Shown: in pieces, positions 10,075 to 18,407 of the stretch
How the letters are laid out: each line of letters starts with the position of its first letter
Numbering within the stretch: position 1 is the stretch's first letter
Assembly (NCBI GenBank): GCA_029339505.1
Contig: JAQISU010000003.1
Coordinates: 17,615,001 to 17,679,000, forward strand
Direction of reading: 5' to 3'
Origin: Unio delphinus
Taxonomy: Eukaryota > Mollusca > Bivalvia > Unionida > Unionidae
DNA length: 64,000 bases
The notes under the pieces: model-generated
Seen by the model: the letters and a program-made list of their open reading frames with translations, nothing else
Database searches by the model: none
What the model was told of the DNA's origin: nothing
Translations under genes and position numbers: made by a program

Positions 10075-10493
10075 TCATCGTCTTTTTGGTTTTCGTTTCA
10101 AGCCACTTCCTGCTATCATGTTTGCGATATCATCTTGGTTACTGTTCGCCAGCGGCGCAGCCACGGATGACGGAGTCACCGAAGCAGCCAACGACGCTAA
10201 TTTTTCTTCCACTGCGCTATTTATTGCTTTGCTGACACTTGCAGGCATCACTGTTGTAGATGGCAGTACAACTGGCTGCTTTTTTCGTCGTCGCACCAAT
10301 GATATTTTTTTATCTTTCGCGGCAGAAAATGCCCTTCCGGCAAGATTTCCAATAGCGATGATTCCCTTATCACGAATAATAGCCCCGCAATTGTATTGCC
10401 GAAACCATCTCCGTAATATGCTCTATAAACAGGCAATCGTGAGTTCACCACGTAGACGCTTACGGGTTTATCATGGTTGTAGTGTATGATCAT
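10075..10493 (-). pseudogene. minor capsid or core-like basic protein, frameshifted
   Basis: The upstream frame (10248-10493) begins MIIHYNHDKP and includes YRAYYGDGFGNTIAGL. The downstream frame (10075-10299) begins near VRRRKKQPVV and ends GSGLKRKPKRR. The two overlap, and the conserved reading passes from one frame to the other near 10390-10400. A GDGFGNTIAGL-type glycine motif at the N-terminus with a basic C-terminus is typical of a short ORF next to Polinton capsid genes, thought to be an internal or minor capsid protein. The Lys/Arg-rich tail could bind DNA. The family match is from memory and moderate. Confidence 0.6.
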
Positions 10494-10527
10494 CTTGTTA
10501 TAAAACTAGTAGTTTTTCAATTAGTGA

Positions 10528-10953
10528 TCAATCGCTGTAATAACCATGGGCGTTTCTGTGATTTTCAACTAATTCAGCAATGAGTTCTCGATATACATCA
10601 ATGCCCATGATACCGCCGGCAAATAATCGTCTACAGATATCAGCTGCTTCATTAATTATCTCGACGGAGTTGTTTCCGGCTCGTTTTCCCCCGATAAGTA
10701 CTTCTAACCGTGATATATCACTGAGAATCTTACCAGGACATGTCACGGTTGCGTTGAAATTCAAAGGATTTCCAATCGAATATCCTTTTCCGCTTGTTTT
10801 CTTTGAACCGGCTTCTGCTCTTATGTCTATTTGTTCCGGGATTGGATCCTCCGTATAAGGTGGTGGTTGTGTACTGCCTTTAACCGCAGCTAGAAAGCTA
10901 TTATAACAAGGGTGCCGTGACGCTGAGCTTTTATCCCCGCCGTGTTTCGCCAA
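10528..10953 (-). CDS. conserved Polinton virion-region protein, unknown function
   Basis: Intact frame of 141 residues. A low-complexity N-terminus (about 1-45, Pro-rich PPPYTEDPIPE) precedes a compact domain starting GKGYSIGNPLNF and running through ATVTCPGKILSDISRLEVL, GGKRAGNNS and a helical C-terminal tail. The GKGYSIG...TCP...GKRAGN blocks resemble a small conserved ORF often found beside capsid genes in invertebrate Polintons. No enzyme motif is visible. The PPPY sequence near residues 31-34 is a possible late-domain motif of the kind that recruits cellular WW-domain proteins; that is inference only. Confidence 0.65.
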   Translation of the reverse strand: MAKHGGDKSSASRHPCYNSFLAAVKGSTQPPPYTEDPIPEQIDIRAEAGSKKTSGKGYSIGNPLNFNATVTCPGKILSDISRLEVLIGGKRAGNNSVEIINEAADICRRLFAGGIMGIDVYRELIAELVENHRNAHGYYSD

Positions 10954-10995
10954 ATATATTTTTGATGCCCAAGTGTCTCTGGGTTTTATAAAACT

Positions 10996-11583
10996 TTAAA
11001 ATCCGTCGTTTAATAAATTCTCTCTTTTACCCTTTGGAAAATTTTCTCTAGTAAAATCAGCTAATTCGGAATCCGTACCGAGTTCTCCAATTCTATTTAA
11101 CGTTGCGACTGTAAATATATTTTCAGGTGAATAATCTTTTCTTGCTGCTGCATCTTGTTGTTCTTCTTCGCGTTCTTCAATTTCGCCCGGTCGATATACT
11201 TGTGGGTGGGGTGCAGAATCATCAATATCAGCTAATCGTTCATACTCGTGTTGGGTTTTTATATCACTGGATAGCTGTTGTATCCCTGCGCGTGTTTGTT
11301 TGGTCTCTGCTGCTATCTTTTCAAGCGTATCAAGCAGCGGCGCCTTCGTTGCTCGTTCTTTTTCAGGAATATCTCCGTATATCGCTGTTTCAGTTAACTT
11401 TTTTACATCTTTAGTCGCACTTGTTATCGGAGTAAACAGTTGTTCACTTGACACAGAAAAGTCAGTCTGCGCTTGTTGTCGTTGTTGAAGTTTTTCGCGA
11501 AGTCTGTCTCGAACCGTAATAAACTTTTTAATTGCTGCTAGCCGCTCTCGGGTTAATTTAGTTGTAAGCGATTCACCTACCAT
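10996..11583 (-). CDS. coiled-coil virion-region protein, unknown
   Basis: The open frame extends to 11649 but has no ATG there. The first ATG is at 11581-11583 (MVGESLTTKLTRERL), which I choose as the start. The protein is about 195 residues, rich in Glu, Lys, Gln and Arg, with strong helical character at about residues 10-45 and 75-120. A KDYSPENIFTVATL block precedes the C-terminal GKRENLLNDGF. It probably forms a coiled coil. Position in the capsid cluster suggests a structural or assembly role. I do not recognise a family. Confidence 0.6.
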   Translation of the reverse strand: MVGESLTTKLTRERLAAIKKFITVRDRLREKLQQRQQAQTDFSVSSEQLFTPITSATKDVKKLTETAIYGDIPEKERATKAPLLDTLEKIAAETKQTRAGIQQLSSDIKTQHEYERLADIDDSAPHPQVYRPGEIEEREEEQQDAAARKDYSPENIFTVATLNRIGELGTDSELADFTRENFPKGKRENLLNDGF

Positions 11584-11648
11584 ATATTGTTTGTGAACTG
11601 AGTTTTCAAATGTGAAACTATCACAATTAAAAGCCGAGTTATTAAACA

Positions 11649-11927
11649 ATGTACCATCAAGCTAACGTATCCATCTCCGACAGGGTTAAACTGTACGACG
11701 CTATCCGCGAGTGTTTCAGAAATAACATCGCTGGGGGTTTCAGAATTGTAATATCTGAGAACGGCGATGAACGATTTTTGTTAACGACGCGGCAACAACA
11801 ACAACTACTTGAAAATGGAGGCGTCGCGGTGATTACTTGCTACCACAGCCAGATCATCCAGTACGCACATAACTGCATGAGCAAGCCCAAACTGCTGAGT
11901 ATTCTTTCAGGAGAAAATCCTATGTGA
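11649..11927 (+). CDS. small protein, unknown
   Basis: Intact 92-residue plus-strand frame, divergent from the virion cluster and starting about 65 bases beyond the likely start of the coiled-coil gene. It begins MYHQANVSISDRVKLYDAI, with mixed helix and strand character, a QQQQLL tract and IVISENGDERFLL. No known motif is seen. The divergent arrangement implies a shared two-way promoter around 11584-11648. It is followed by an AT-rich gap and converges on the next minus-strand gene. Confidence 0.45.
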   Translation: MYHQANVSISDRVKLYDAIRECFRNNIAGGFRIVISENGDERFLLTTRQQQQLLENGGVAVITCYHSQIIQYAHNCMSKPKLLSILSGENPM

Positions 11928-12019
11928 CAAGTGTAACAAGAGTTACAAAAAACGCTAAAAAAATAAATTTTTTACTGACAATTTACTGAAAGCCTATTTT
12001 TATAGTAACGCTTACGTGG

Positions 12020-12376
12020 TTACGATACGGGTTTTTCCTCGTTTAACATTTTTCTAAGATCACGAACCTTAGAACTAATTTCAGCTCGTTTTTGATACTC
12101 TTGGCCGAGTTTTTGACGTATTGCTTCAACGGTGCTAAATAGCGTTATAAATATATTAATGTCGTTACCGTACAAACAAGCATTGATGGACTTTTGAATT
12201 CCTTTCACGAGCCTGTACATCTTAGGTAAAACATAACGACCCTTACTAGACTGATACTCAATGTCTTCATATTCCGAGGTAATCCTGTCGCAGTCGAGAT
12301 CTTTAGATAATACTATTCCTCGATCTTTCAAGTTTGAAATTTCAGCAATTATAGCAGTTACATCTTTGATATCCAT
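12020..12376 (-). CDS. small helical protein, unknown
   Basis: Intact 118-residue frame starting MDIKDVTAIIAEISNLKDRG. Residues about 70-115 are predicted helical (FSTVEAIRQKLGQEYQKRAE). No cysteine cluster, signal peptide or catalytic motif is visible. It sits alone between the 92-residue gene and the homing-type endonuclease, with TATA-like AT-rich sequence upstream (12377-12400). I do not recognise it. Confidence 0.45.
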   Translation of the reverse strand: MDIKDVTAIIAEISNLKDRGIVLSKDLDCDRITSEYEDIEYQSSKGRYVLPKMYRLVKGIQKSINACLYGNDINIFITLFSTVEAIRQKLGQEYQKRAEISSKVRDLRKMLNEEKPVS

Positions 12377-12544
12377 TATTTATATAATACATTTTATCTT
12401 TAATTTAAAAAGTAACACTTATTTGGCAATCTCGCTGGCGCCCTATGACATCAGAGAGACCCAGAGGTTACTTTATTAACTTAATTAAGTATTCTTAAAG
12501 GATTTATTTTCCTTGAATCGTTTCAGATGTATACGAATTTTATT

Positions 12545-13015
12545 TTACGGCCATTTTTTCTTTGACAGAGATAATTTAGTTATATTTTCTGCAACAAATC
12601 GTATTGAAGGACTACAAATATCGAAATATGTACTGGCTTCATTTATTGACTGAAATATTTTTTCTTCGTTGGCTTCTGTATCAAATGATTTGACATGTTT
12701 TGCCTTTTTTGCGTGTTTGCCGGTTCCACCTAATTTTGTATTCTGACGCTGAGTAACAACTCGTAAGTTATCCAATTTGTTATTTTGAGGTAATACATCA
12801 ACGTGATCAATCACAAATCCATCTTCGATTAATCCGTAAAATGCTTCATAGATTATTCTGTGATTAAGATATGTCTTCTTCCCGGCTGTAAACATCAAGT
12901 ATCCCATATTATTTACCCGTCCAACCGGTTTCTTTAGTCTGCGATGCCTAACAACACCATCACGGGATGCTTCATAATTAACAAGCACTGGGTGAGGTCT
13001 GAAATCTTGGCTCAT
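12545..13015 (-). CDS. HNH homing-type endonuclease
   Basis: Intact 156-residue frame. The N-terminal YEASRDGVVRHRR block (about 14-26) looks like a NUMOD4-type segment. The HNH core runs LNHRIIYEAFYG (50-61), then FVIDHVDVLPQNNKLDNL with Asp70-His71, Asn79 and Asn83, then RVVTQRQN. The C-terminal part (about 115-156, FQSINEASTYFD) resembles a NUMOD1-like DNA-binding helix. Such enzymes cut specific DNA sites and are spread by gene conversion. Here it stands as a free gene between other element genes rather than inside an intron. It could be a selfish passenger or be co-opted for replication. Confidence 0.85.
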   Translation of the reverse strand: MSQDFRPHPVLVNYEASRDGVVRHRRLKKPVGRVNNMGYLMFTAGKKTYLNHRIIYEAFYGLIEDGFVIDHVDVLPQNNKLDNLRVVTQRQNTKLGGTGKHAKKAKHVKSFDTEANEEKIFQSINEASTYFDICSPSIRFVAENITKLSLSKKKWP

Positions 13016-13028
13016 TTGTATAAAAATA

Positions 13029-13340
13029 CTATTTGTCTAATTTATTATTTGCTTTAATTATAAGTCTATCAATGTAGTCTTGAGGGGTTTTTATGATTTT
13101 GTCGCTGACGGAGTCATCGGTAGGATTAATGACTGCATTTTTTATTCGTTTGTCATAGTAGCGTTTTAGTTCCCTGTATCGTTTGCCGCCACAACTGAGA
13201 CACAACTGCGATTTTCCCCTTACCCCCACCCCTCATCGGAGGCACGGAAGGGGGCCAAAACTTCCTCGCCGAACACTTTGTAAATGATACCCACATAATT
13301 CGCTTCTGCATGATCTGTTACACGGGGTTGTTGATCCAAT
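13029..13340 (-). pseudogene. small cysteine-containing protein, frameshifted
   Basis: The downstream frame (13029-13229) contains LCLSCGGKRYRELKRYYDKR. An upstream frame (about 13216-13340) contains GIIYKVFGEE and FRASDEGWG. The switch falls in the G/C-run region near 13205-13220. The LCxSCG...RYRE pattern looks like part of a zinc-binding unit, with the rest lost or absent. No start codon could be fixed. It lies about 14 bases from the endonuclease gene and divergent to the polymerase gene. I do not assign a function. Confidence 0.45.
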
Positions 13341-13406
13341 CATTAGCCACTTGCAGTAATTCATTATACTATATTTTTCTATTTAAATGCTTGTTTTAGT
13401 TATAAC
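13230..13406. promoter_or_regulatory. divergent promoter region upstream of the polymerase gene
   Basis: The gap between a leftward gene and the rightward polymerase ATG at 13407 ends with an AT-rich stretch, TATACTATATTTTTCTATTT, at about 13366-13385. This is a plausible core promoter. Part of the gap overlaps the degraded N-terminus of the leftward gene. This is inferred from position and base composition only. Confidence 0.25.
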
Positions 13407-15523
13407 ATGGAGAAGTTCGAGATATTATCGGCAATTAAGCATTACAAAAGCGTTAAATTTAATCTCGATAGAACCCTCAAAGATGTGCCAAAACGGGCAA
13501 TAACGGATAGAGCCCTGATAAATAAAATACGCGATTGGATATATGAATTAAAACACGACGGTGAATCTCATAGCTGGTCAACATTTCGAATTGATGGCGT
13601 TGTTGATGCCACCATGAACGACAGCAACGCAGCCATGATGTTATCACAACTTGGCAACAAAAAGTTCTTTTTTAGAGTGAAATTCATTATCCGTGTAGAA
13701 TCAGGCGGTTGGATTATACGAGACAAATTTGAACCGATTCTCAAAGACAAGAAAACAGTCGTTGTTAGCCGTGATTCTAAGCCGGATTTGTTAACTGGAA
13801 TTGACAAACCATACTATGAACGAGCATATCCTGGAACAGCAGTTGTGTATGGGATATATCCGTTAAATGAAAAACCTGATATAAGAAAACTTAAACCAAT
13901 GAAACAGTCGTCGTCAGTGGCTTTGCCACTCAATTGTGTAGCAGCACGAATAACAGAACATTTTGCAAATGCATCCCGAGGGAACAAACTTACCGATCTA
14001 CGGCGTAGCAAAATAGCTCAATGGGAGTTAACGGTGAAAGACCGAGGAGCGACTATTAGCGATATAGCAAAATTAGAAACGTCGCTGAGATTTCCAATAA
14101 CTGTTACAACGATAACCGGAGAAGTTTTATACGAATCAAAATATAAATAAAAGGGAGCTCCAATCAAAATTATTGATCATAACGAACACGCGTGGACGTC
14201 CGCGGTCACAATATTTCCACGAAACAGAACAATAAAGTATATACCCGACGAAATCTTACGAGAAGAATTTTTCAGGGACGATTTTCTCGTTGAAAAGAAA
14301 CTATTCGATGCTATTGCGCATTTGAGTAAAAACGACCCCGTGTCGGTGTGGTTACTTTGTAGCACTGAAAACGACATGAATACGTTTGATCAGTTTGTAA
14401 GACCAAACGGTGAATTATACCGCACTGAAGCATTTCACAACAAAATGAAAAAAAAAACAACAGCTAGTGGGTTTTTAACGGCGTGTGGCGAAGCCACCGA
14501 TGAAATCATCAACGATGATGAACAATTATTGACAAACTGTTTTACAATCCCGTCGGTTGCAGCTCATTTTGCGAGAATCTAAAACGCATGGAAACCAACA
14601 CGCGTAGAATTCTTGCCAGACATTGAGGCTAGTTGTTTAGAATTTAATCATGGCGGTTTATGGAATAACAAATACGACCATGATAATATCATTTCAGTTG
14701 ATATGGTTGCTTGTTATCCAGCAAGTTTTCTTGGTTATGGAGAGTGTACTAAGTATTTTAAACGATTTGGACACCCCGTACATGAAATGACGTGTTGCAA
14801 TTAATAGGCCGCTGCCTGATTTTGATTTAACTGGATTCGCTCGTGTAGTATCATTTGAATTTGCAGCAGGACTTCATCGCTGTTGTTATATTTGGATTGG
14901 TAGACACATGTCTCAAAAGAAGTGGCTGCCAATAGCGTTATTACGGTTCATGATTGATACAAAAATGTTAATTTCACTGACGGTCAGTGAAGCAATTATA
15001 TCATATCGGAAACAAATCAATGTCTGGTTACCAACACCGGAACGTCTTGATAGTATAATTGAGGAATTCAGAAAACATATTGATGCCAACGAAGAATATA
15101 TCATTGAGTGGTCCAAACGGGTATTTAATTAACGAAACATCGAAGCAAAAGATCTCGGCAGAAGAATAATCGGAAAATTCATTCAGGGAGGAAAAAAATG
15201 CGACTATAGACGATATTGTTCACGGCTGATTATGGATAACACCGAATATGACTTTGTAATCGCGGATGCAGTATCCAAAAACATATATGTGGATCGTAAA
15301 GACGCTTTCTTGTCCGATGGAACAAAATTGGGTACAGTCGTTACTTACAGCGACGGTTACAGATCCCTGTATACACATTTGAGGTCGTCGATGCTGGGTT
15401 ATGCTTGTATTAATTTATTTTCAATGATAAATAGATTTCCTGACACTGCGGTTAGAGTTGCCGTTGATTCATTTTACATGAACAGCAAGTACAGTTGCGC
15501 AGCTGCTAAATTCACTAATTCGG

Positions 15524-16741
15524 ATGAAAGCTGGGGATCATGGAGAAGTAAAAAAAGAAATGCTGCGTGAGTATTCTGAACCAGCAGACGTTGAAATTAA
15601 AAGTAATTACTTACGCGGTGATAATTTATCAGAGCGTTCTAATGCACCATCGATATCAGATCCAATTTGTAGATATAAAACAGTTTATTTAAACGGCTGT
15701 GGCGGGTCAGGAAAGACGACGCGTGCAATCGAGTTATATCGAGGACGCGTAAACATGATTGTGCTGACGCCAACACATAGATTAGCCAGAGAGATAAAAC
15801 AACGAGACGTTTCCGCGTGTACGTATCATAGTTTTTTCAGATACAGTGGTGACAAATGGACACCTGAACGAATGAGAGAGAAATTCATCCCCGAGGTTAT
15901 AATTTGGGATGAGATATGTACGGTTTCAGTAGATGTATTAAAAATGTTTCTTGATTGGTTGCTGCAAAAGAATACAGCGGTGATAATGTGTGGAGATCAT
16001 GGCCAACCACCACCATTTGTCGGCGCGGGTCCACATGATTGGTTAAAAGTGTTTGTTGACTATTATGAAGAAATCGATACTGACTATAGAGCACTTGATG
16101 AACAATTACGTACACTTAAGAATTTAATTAGACTGCAACCCGATAAAGTTCAATGTGAAATAATCAGAGAAATAATTCCTGAAACTCACATGGAGGAATT
16201 TTGGGAAGCATGGGAGCCAAACGATTTTGTAGTGGCAAGTAGAAAGATAGTCAGAGACACACTTCAGAAAAAGTTGTTTGAGCTTCACAAAGAAAAATTC
16301 CCAACGCGCCCATTGCCGCTGTGTTATAGACCCTATGATGCACGGCGACAGAATATTGAAGTTGAAATTCCAGGACAGCGCGAAAGACAAACACTAGTGT
16401 TAAATGATATTGTGCTGGTTGATATCAGTGTTGTCGAAGACGCATTGCGTGCTGATAAATCGCCATGGACACTGGGTTATGTAACGACGATACATTCCTC
16501 GCAGGGATTAACCATCACGGATACAATTGTTTGGATAGTTGATAGTCGCATTGAGTGGTCAAATTTAGTCTATCTTGCAGTGTCTAGAGTACGGCGAATA
16601 AATCAACTTCGAAGAATTATTTTCGATGATGACACCACAATGGATGATATTGATGTTAGCATCATTAATAAAAAAACTCTGTGGTTACAAACAACAAGAC
16701 AAAAAAAAAACAACGAGAATTTGATATTGATGCTGAATTAA
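15524..16741 (+). CDS. SF1 helicase domain of the replication fusion (longest open part)
   Basis: Open frame of 405 residues; its first methionine is not a natural start, since coding continues from the polymerase frame. Walker A GCGGSGKT is at residues 58-65. It is followed by LTPTHRLAREIK (motif Ia), YHSFFRYSG, VIIWDEICTVS (DEAD-like motif II), IMCGDHGQPPP (motif III), VTTIHSSQGLTITD (motif V) and YLAVSRVRRI (motif VI). This is the Pif1/RecD2/Dda-like group of superfamily 1, DNA helicases that unwind the template. Classic Polinton polymerases are not fused to such a domain in my knowledge. It is the best preserved part of the fusion. Confidence 0.88.
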   Translation: MKAGDHGEVKKEMLREYSEPADVEIKSNYLRGDNLSERSNAPSISDPICRYKTVYLNGCGGSGKTTRAIELYRGRVNMIVLTPTHRLAREIKQRDVSACTYHSFFRYSGDKWTPERMREKFIPEVIIWDEICTVSVDVLKMFLDWLLQKNTAVIMCGDHGQPPPFVGAGPHDWLKVFVDYYEEIDTDYRALDEQLRTLKNLIRLQPDKVQCEIIREIIPETHMEEFWEAWEPNDFVVASRKIVRDTLQKKLFELHKEKFPTRPLPLCYRPYDARRQNIEVEIPGQRERQTLVLNDIVLVDISVVEDALRADKSPWTLGYVTTIHSSQGLTITDTIVWIVDSRIEWSNLVYLAVSRVRRINQLRRIIFDDDTTMDDIDVSIINKKTLWLQTTRQKKNNENLILMLN

Positions 16742-16923
16742 TAATCGCGTTGAAGCAACAACAAAATAATCACTGCGCGAGTTGCAATTGTATAATGCGT
16801 TGGCAGTATTCGGATAAAGATCCTCGCCAATTTACCGTAGACAGAAAAAATAACAGTCTCGGTCATGACAGAAACAATGTGATGTTGACTTGTCTTGAGT
16901 GTAATAGACGCAACGGCGCTAGT
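16711..16923 (+). pseudogene. C-terminal HNH/zinc nuclease-like domain of the replication fusion
   Basis: After the A10 run the reading continues one frame over, with NNHCASCNCIMRW, then QFTVDRKN, LGHDRNNVMLTC and LECNRRNG. Two CxxC pairs with a central aspartate and His-Asp match an HNH/McrA-like fold (Cys4 zinc site and DR...GH...N core). Relic C has the same domain at 45.38-45.58 kb directly behind its helicase, so the arrangement is conserved. It might process replication intermediates or ends; that is inference. Confidence 0.7.
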
Positions 16924-17860
16924 TAAGACCGCGCGGAGGCAATTGAGTATCATCGGGAATCACTTGTAGTTGTTCGCGTGTAAAACCCCGCTGAGGGGCA
17001 GTTGAATCCAATTTATAGATTGGAGGTCTACCAGTTGATCGTGTTATAGTAGATATGCTATGCGTAGTGACACTCCAAATAGGATCAGTAGCCCTTTTTT
17101 ACCACCTTCGAGTTCTCCTGGTTCATATAAATATCTCACGGTGACATTGCTGAGAATTGGCTGAGAAACGCTATCCCGCCGTGGTTGTGGTATATACTTT
17201 TTTTTTTATTGCGTTGTTAGGTTTCATATTGATTGCTCTGGTAATCTCGTTATTTAGCGCTGCAACTACCCCTGGTAACATTTTGACCCATTCACAAGAT
17301 CGCTTTTCTTGGATGAATTCTTTTGCGTATTGATATCCAAATAACCGCTCAGCAAGAGTCCGATTAAATCGTTCTACAATTGCCTGATCGCGATGTAGTG
17401 CAGTATGCCCCCGTCTGATGGTGACATTGTGATGTTTCATCGCTGATAAAACAGCGCCTTGAAATTCCTTGCCAGGATCAACTTGTAACAGATTTGGCCA
17501 GCGTAGTGGGCCTCGTCGATAAATCCTTTCAAATGCAGAGACAACTTCAGGTGATGATTTTGTTTTTAGCAGTTCTGCTTGTTTGTATCGACTCGCAACG
17601 TCAACTACGGTTAGCGCGTATTTGTAACCGTTATCATGCGGTAAAAACAATAAATCAGCTTGATGAACTTCATTTGGTCCGGTAACATCAAAATGCGAGA
17701 AATTGATTTGTTTAGGACGCGGTAGATAAATTTGCCATATAGCCTGTTTGGATAACCAATTAGCCGCAGTGGCCTTTTTCACTTTTGCGGCGTTAGCGAG
17801 TTTATTGATTGCAGCGTTACCCCTCCAGTATCCTTTTGGAGAATAATAAATAGATTCCAT
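16924..17860 (-). pseudogene. retrovirus-like integrase with C-terminal domain, frameshifted
   Basis: The main frame (17171-17860, 229 residues) contains the DDE core: Asp69 in VHQADLLF, Asp128 in LQVDPGKEF and Glu163 in AIVERFNRTL, with 34 residues between the last two. The N-terminal part (about 15-45) has helices but no clear HHCC zinc finger. The T10 run at 17198-17207 shifts the frame. Downstream, 16924-17170 encodes the remaining C-terminal domain, with RYLYEPGELEGGKKG. Relic C retains that same domain at 45.14-45.37 kb with LYEPVELEGGKK. Role: joins element ends to target DNA and makes a short duplication. It ends back-to-back with the polymerase fusion. Confidence 0.88.
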
Positions 17861-17864
17861 ATTA

Positions 17865-18242
17865 TTAATTACCAGCGCCCATCATCAATTTGCCTTTCAT
17901 AGCTGACTTTACCAACCATGAAGCCAATTTTTCTTTGAAAGATTTATCAGGAATAGCATTTAACGCATGAATTAATTTCACATCCGCGAGATGCCTGTTT
18001 TGCAGATTGCTGCTTTTATATGCAACATCATGAGCATGACACGCCTTATCAATAGCGTTTATCGGATACTCGCCGGGTCGGGGCAGATTTTGATCATCAA
18101 GTCTGATATCTAATCGTGTTCCGGGGCCACAGCAGCTATATCCTGGAAGGTGCTTTTCTCCGGGGTACTTTGCCCATGGGGTTCCAGGGAGCTTTGCCAA
18201 TTTGGCTGCGATATCACCTCCTCGTTTTTTTTTAAAAAACAT
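17865..18242 (-). CDS. phospholipase A2, parvovirus-VP1-like
   Basis: Intact 125-residue frame. It has a basic start (MFFKKKRGGD), a calcium-loop-like YSCCGPGTRL (35-44) and the active-site helix AIDKACHAHDVAYK, with the His71-Asp72 pair and Tyr75, followed by a helix with Asp87 (RHLADVKL). These match viral PLA2 domains (YxGPG loop and HDxxY) that let virions break endosomal membranes during entry. It lies four bases upstream of the integrase start and overlaps the zinc-ribbon gene, implying one transcript. It could be a free enzyme or join the virion; the sequence does not tell. Confidence 0.85.
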   Translation of the reverse strand: MFFKKKRGGDIAAKLAKLPGTPWAKYPGEKHLPGYSCCGPGTRLDIRLDDQNLPRPGEYPINAIDKACHAHDVAYKSSNLQNRHLADVKLIHALNAIPDKSFKEKLASWLVKSAMKGKLMMGAGN

Positions 18243-18390
18243 CTCCGGATTTCATAGAAACAAATCTAAACTTTTTTATACCACATGTTGCACATCTACC
18301 AGTAAGTGCTGATCTGTTATTTTTAGTTGTAATCGTCGTCACATCATTTGTGCTAGTACGCGTTTTACACTTCACACAATATAGATCCAT
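18232..18390 (-). CDS. 52-residue zinc-ribbon protein
   Basis: A short intact gene starting MDLYCVKCKT, with CVKC at residues 5-8 and CATC at 33-36, four cysteines in a classic ribbon, followed by IKKFRFV. The YCVKCK...G.C..CG pattern with a 24-residue gap resembles small DUF5679-type zinc ribbons known from viruses and phages. Its 3' end overlaps the start of the phospholipase gene (ATG of the latter at 18240-18242). Role unknown; transcription factor-like or DNA-binding is possible. It is divergent from the ATPase, 17 bases away. Confidence 0.75.
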   Translation of the reverse strand: MDLYCVKCKTRTSTNDVTTITTKNNRSALTGRCATCGIKKFRFVSMKSGDVF

Positions 18391-18407
18391 AATTTACGTA
18401 TAGAGAT

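Larger units (their letters stand above)
13407..16923 (+). pseudogene. family B DNA polymerase - SF1 helicase - HNH fusion, broken
   Basis: One coding continuum of about 1,170 codons. The N-terminal part (13407-14147) has no motif I can name. The polymerase part carries motif A in SVDMVACYPAS (near 14700), a motif B-like IEAKDLGRRIIGKFIQGG (near 15140) and motif C RVAVDSFY (near 15460). The SF1 helicase and the HNH zinc end are listed separately. Homology continues past in-frame TAA at 14148-14150, 14580-14582 and 15130-15132, and across shifts near 14785-14795, in the A7 run 15550-15556 and in the A10 run 16701-16710. In relic C the polymerase reads into the helicase linker without a break, which supports a single polyprotein. 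It would replicate the element. The copy is dead as sequenced. Confidence 0.8.

Noticed and set aside
13407..15570. Reassigned TAA codon, because all three in-frame stops in the polymerase are TAA
   Set aside because: Three events are too few in AT-rich DNA, frameshifts are also present, and normal TAA stops end intact neighbours.
15550..16710. Programmed ribosomal frameshifting at the A7 and A10 runs as the normal expression mechanism
   Set aside because: Relic C has no such run at the polymerase-helicase junction and reads through in one frame, so the break is not conserved. It remains open for the second run.
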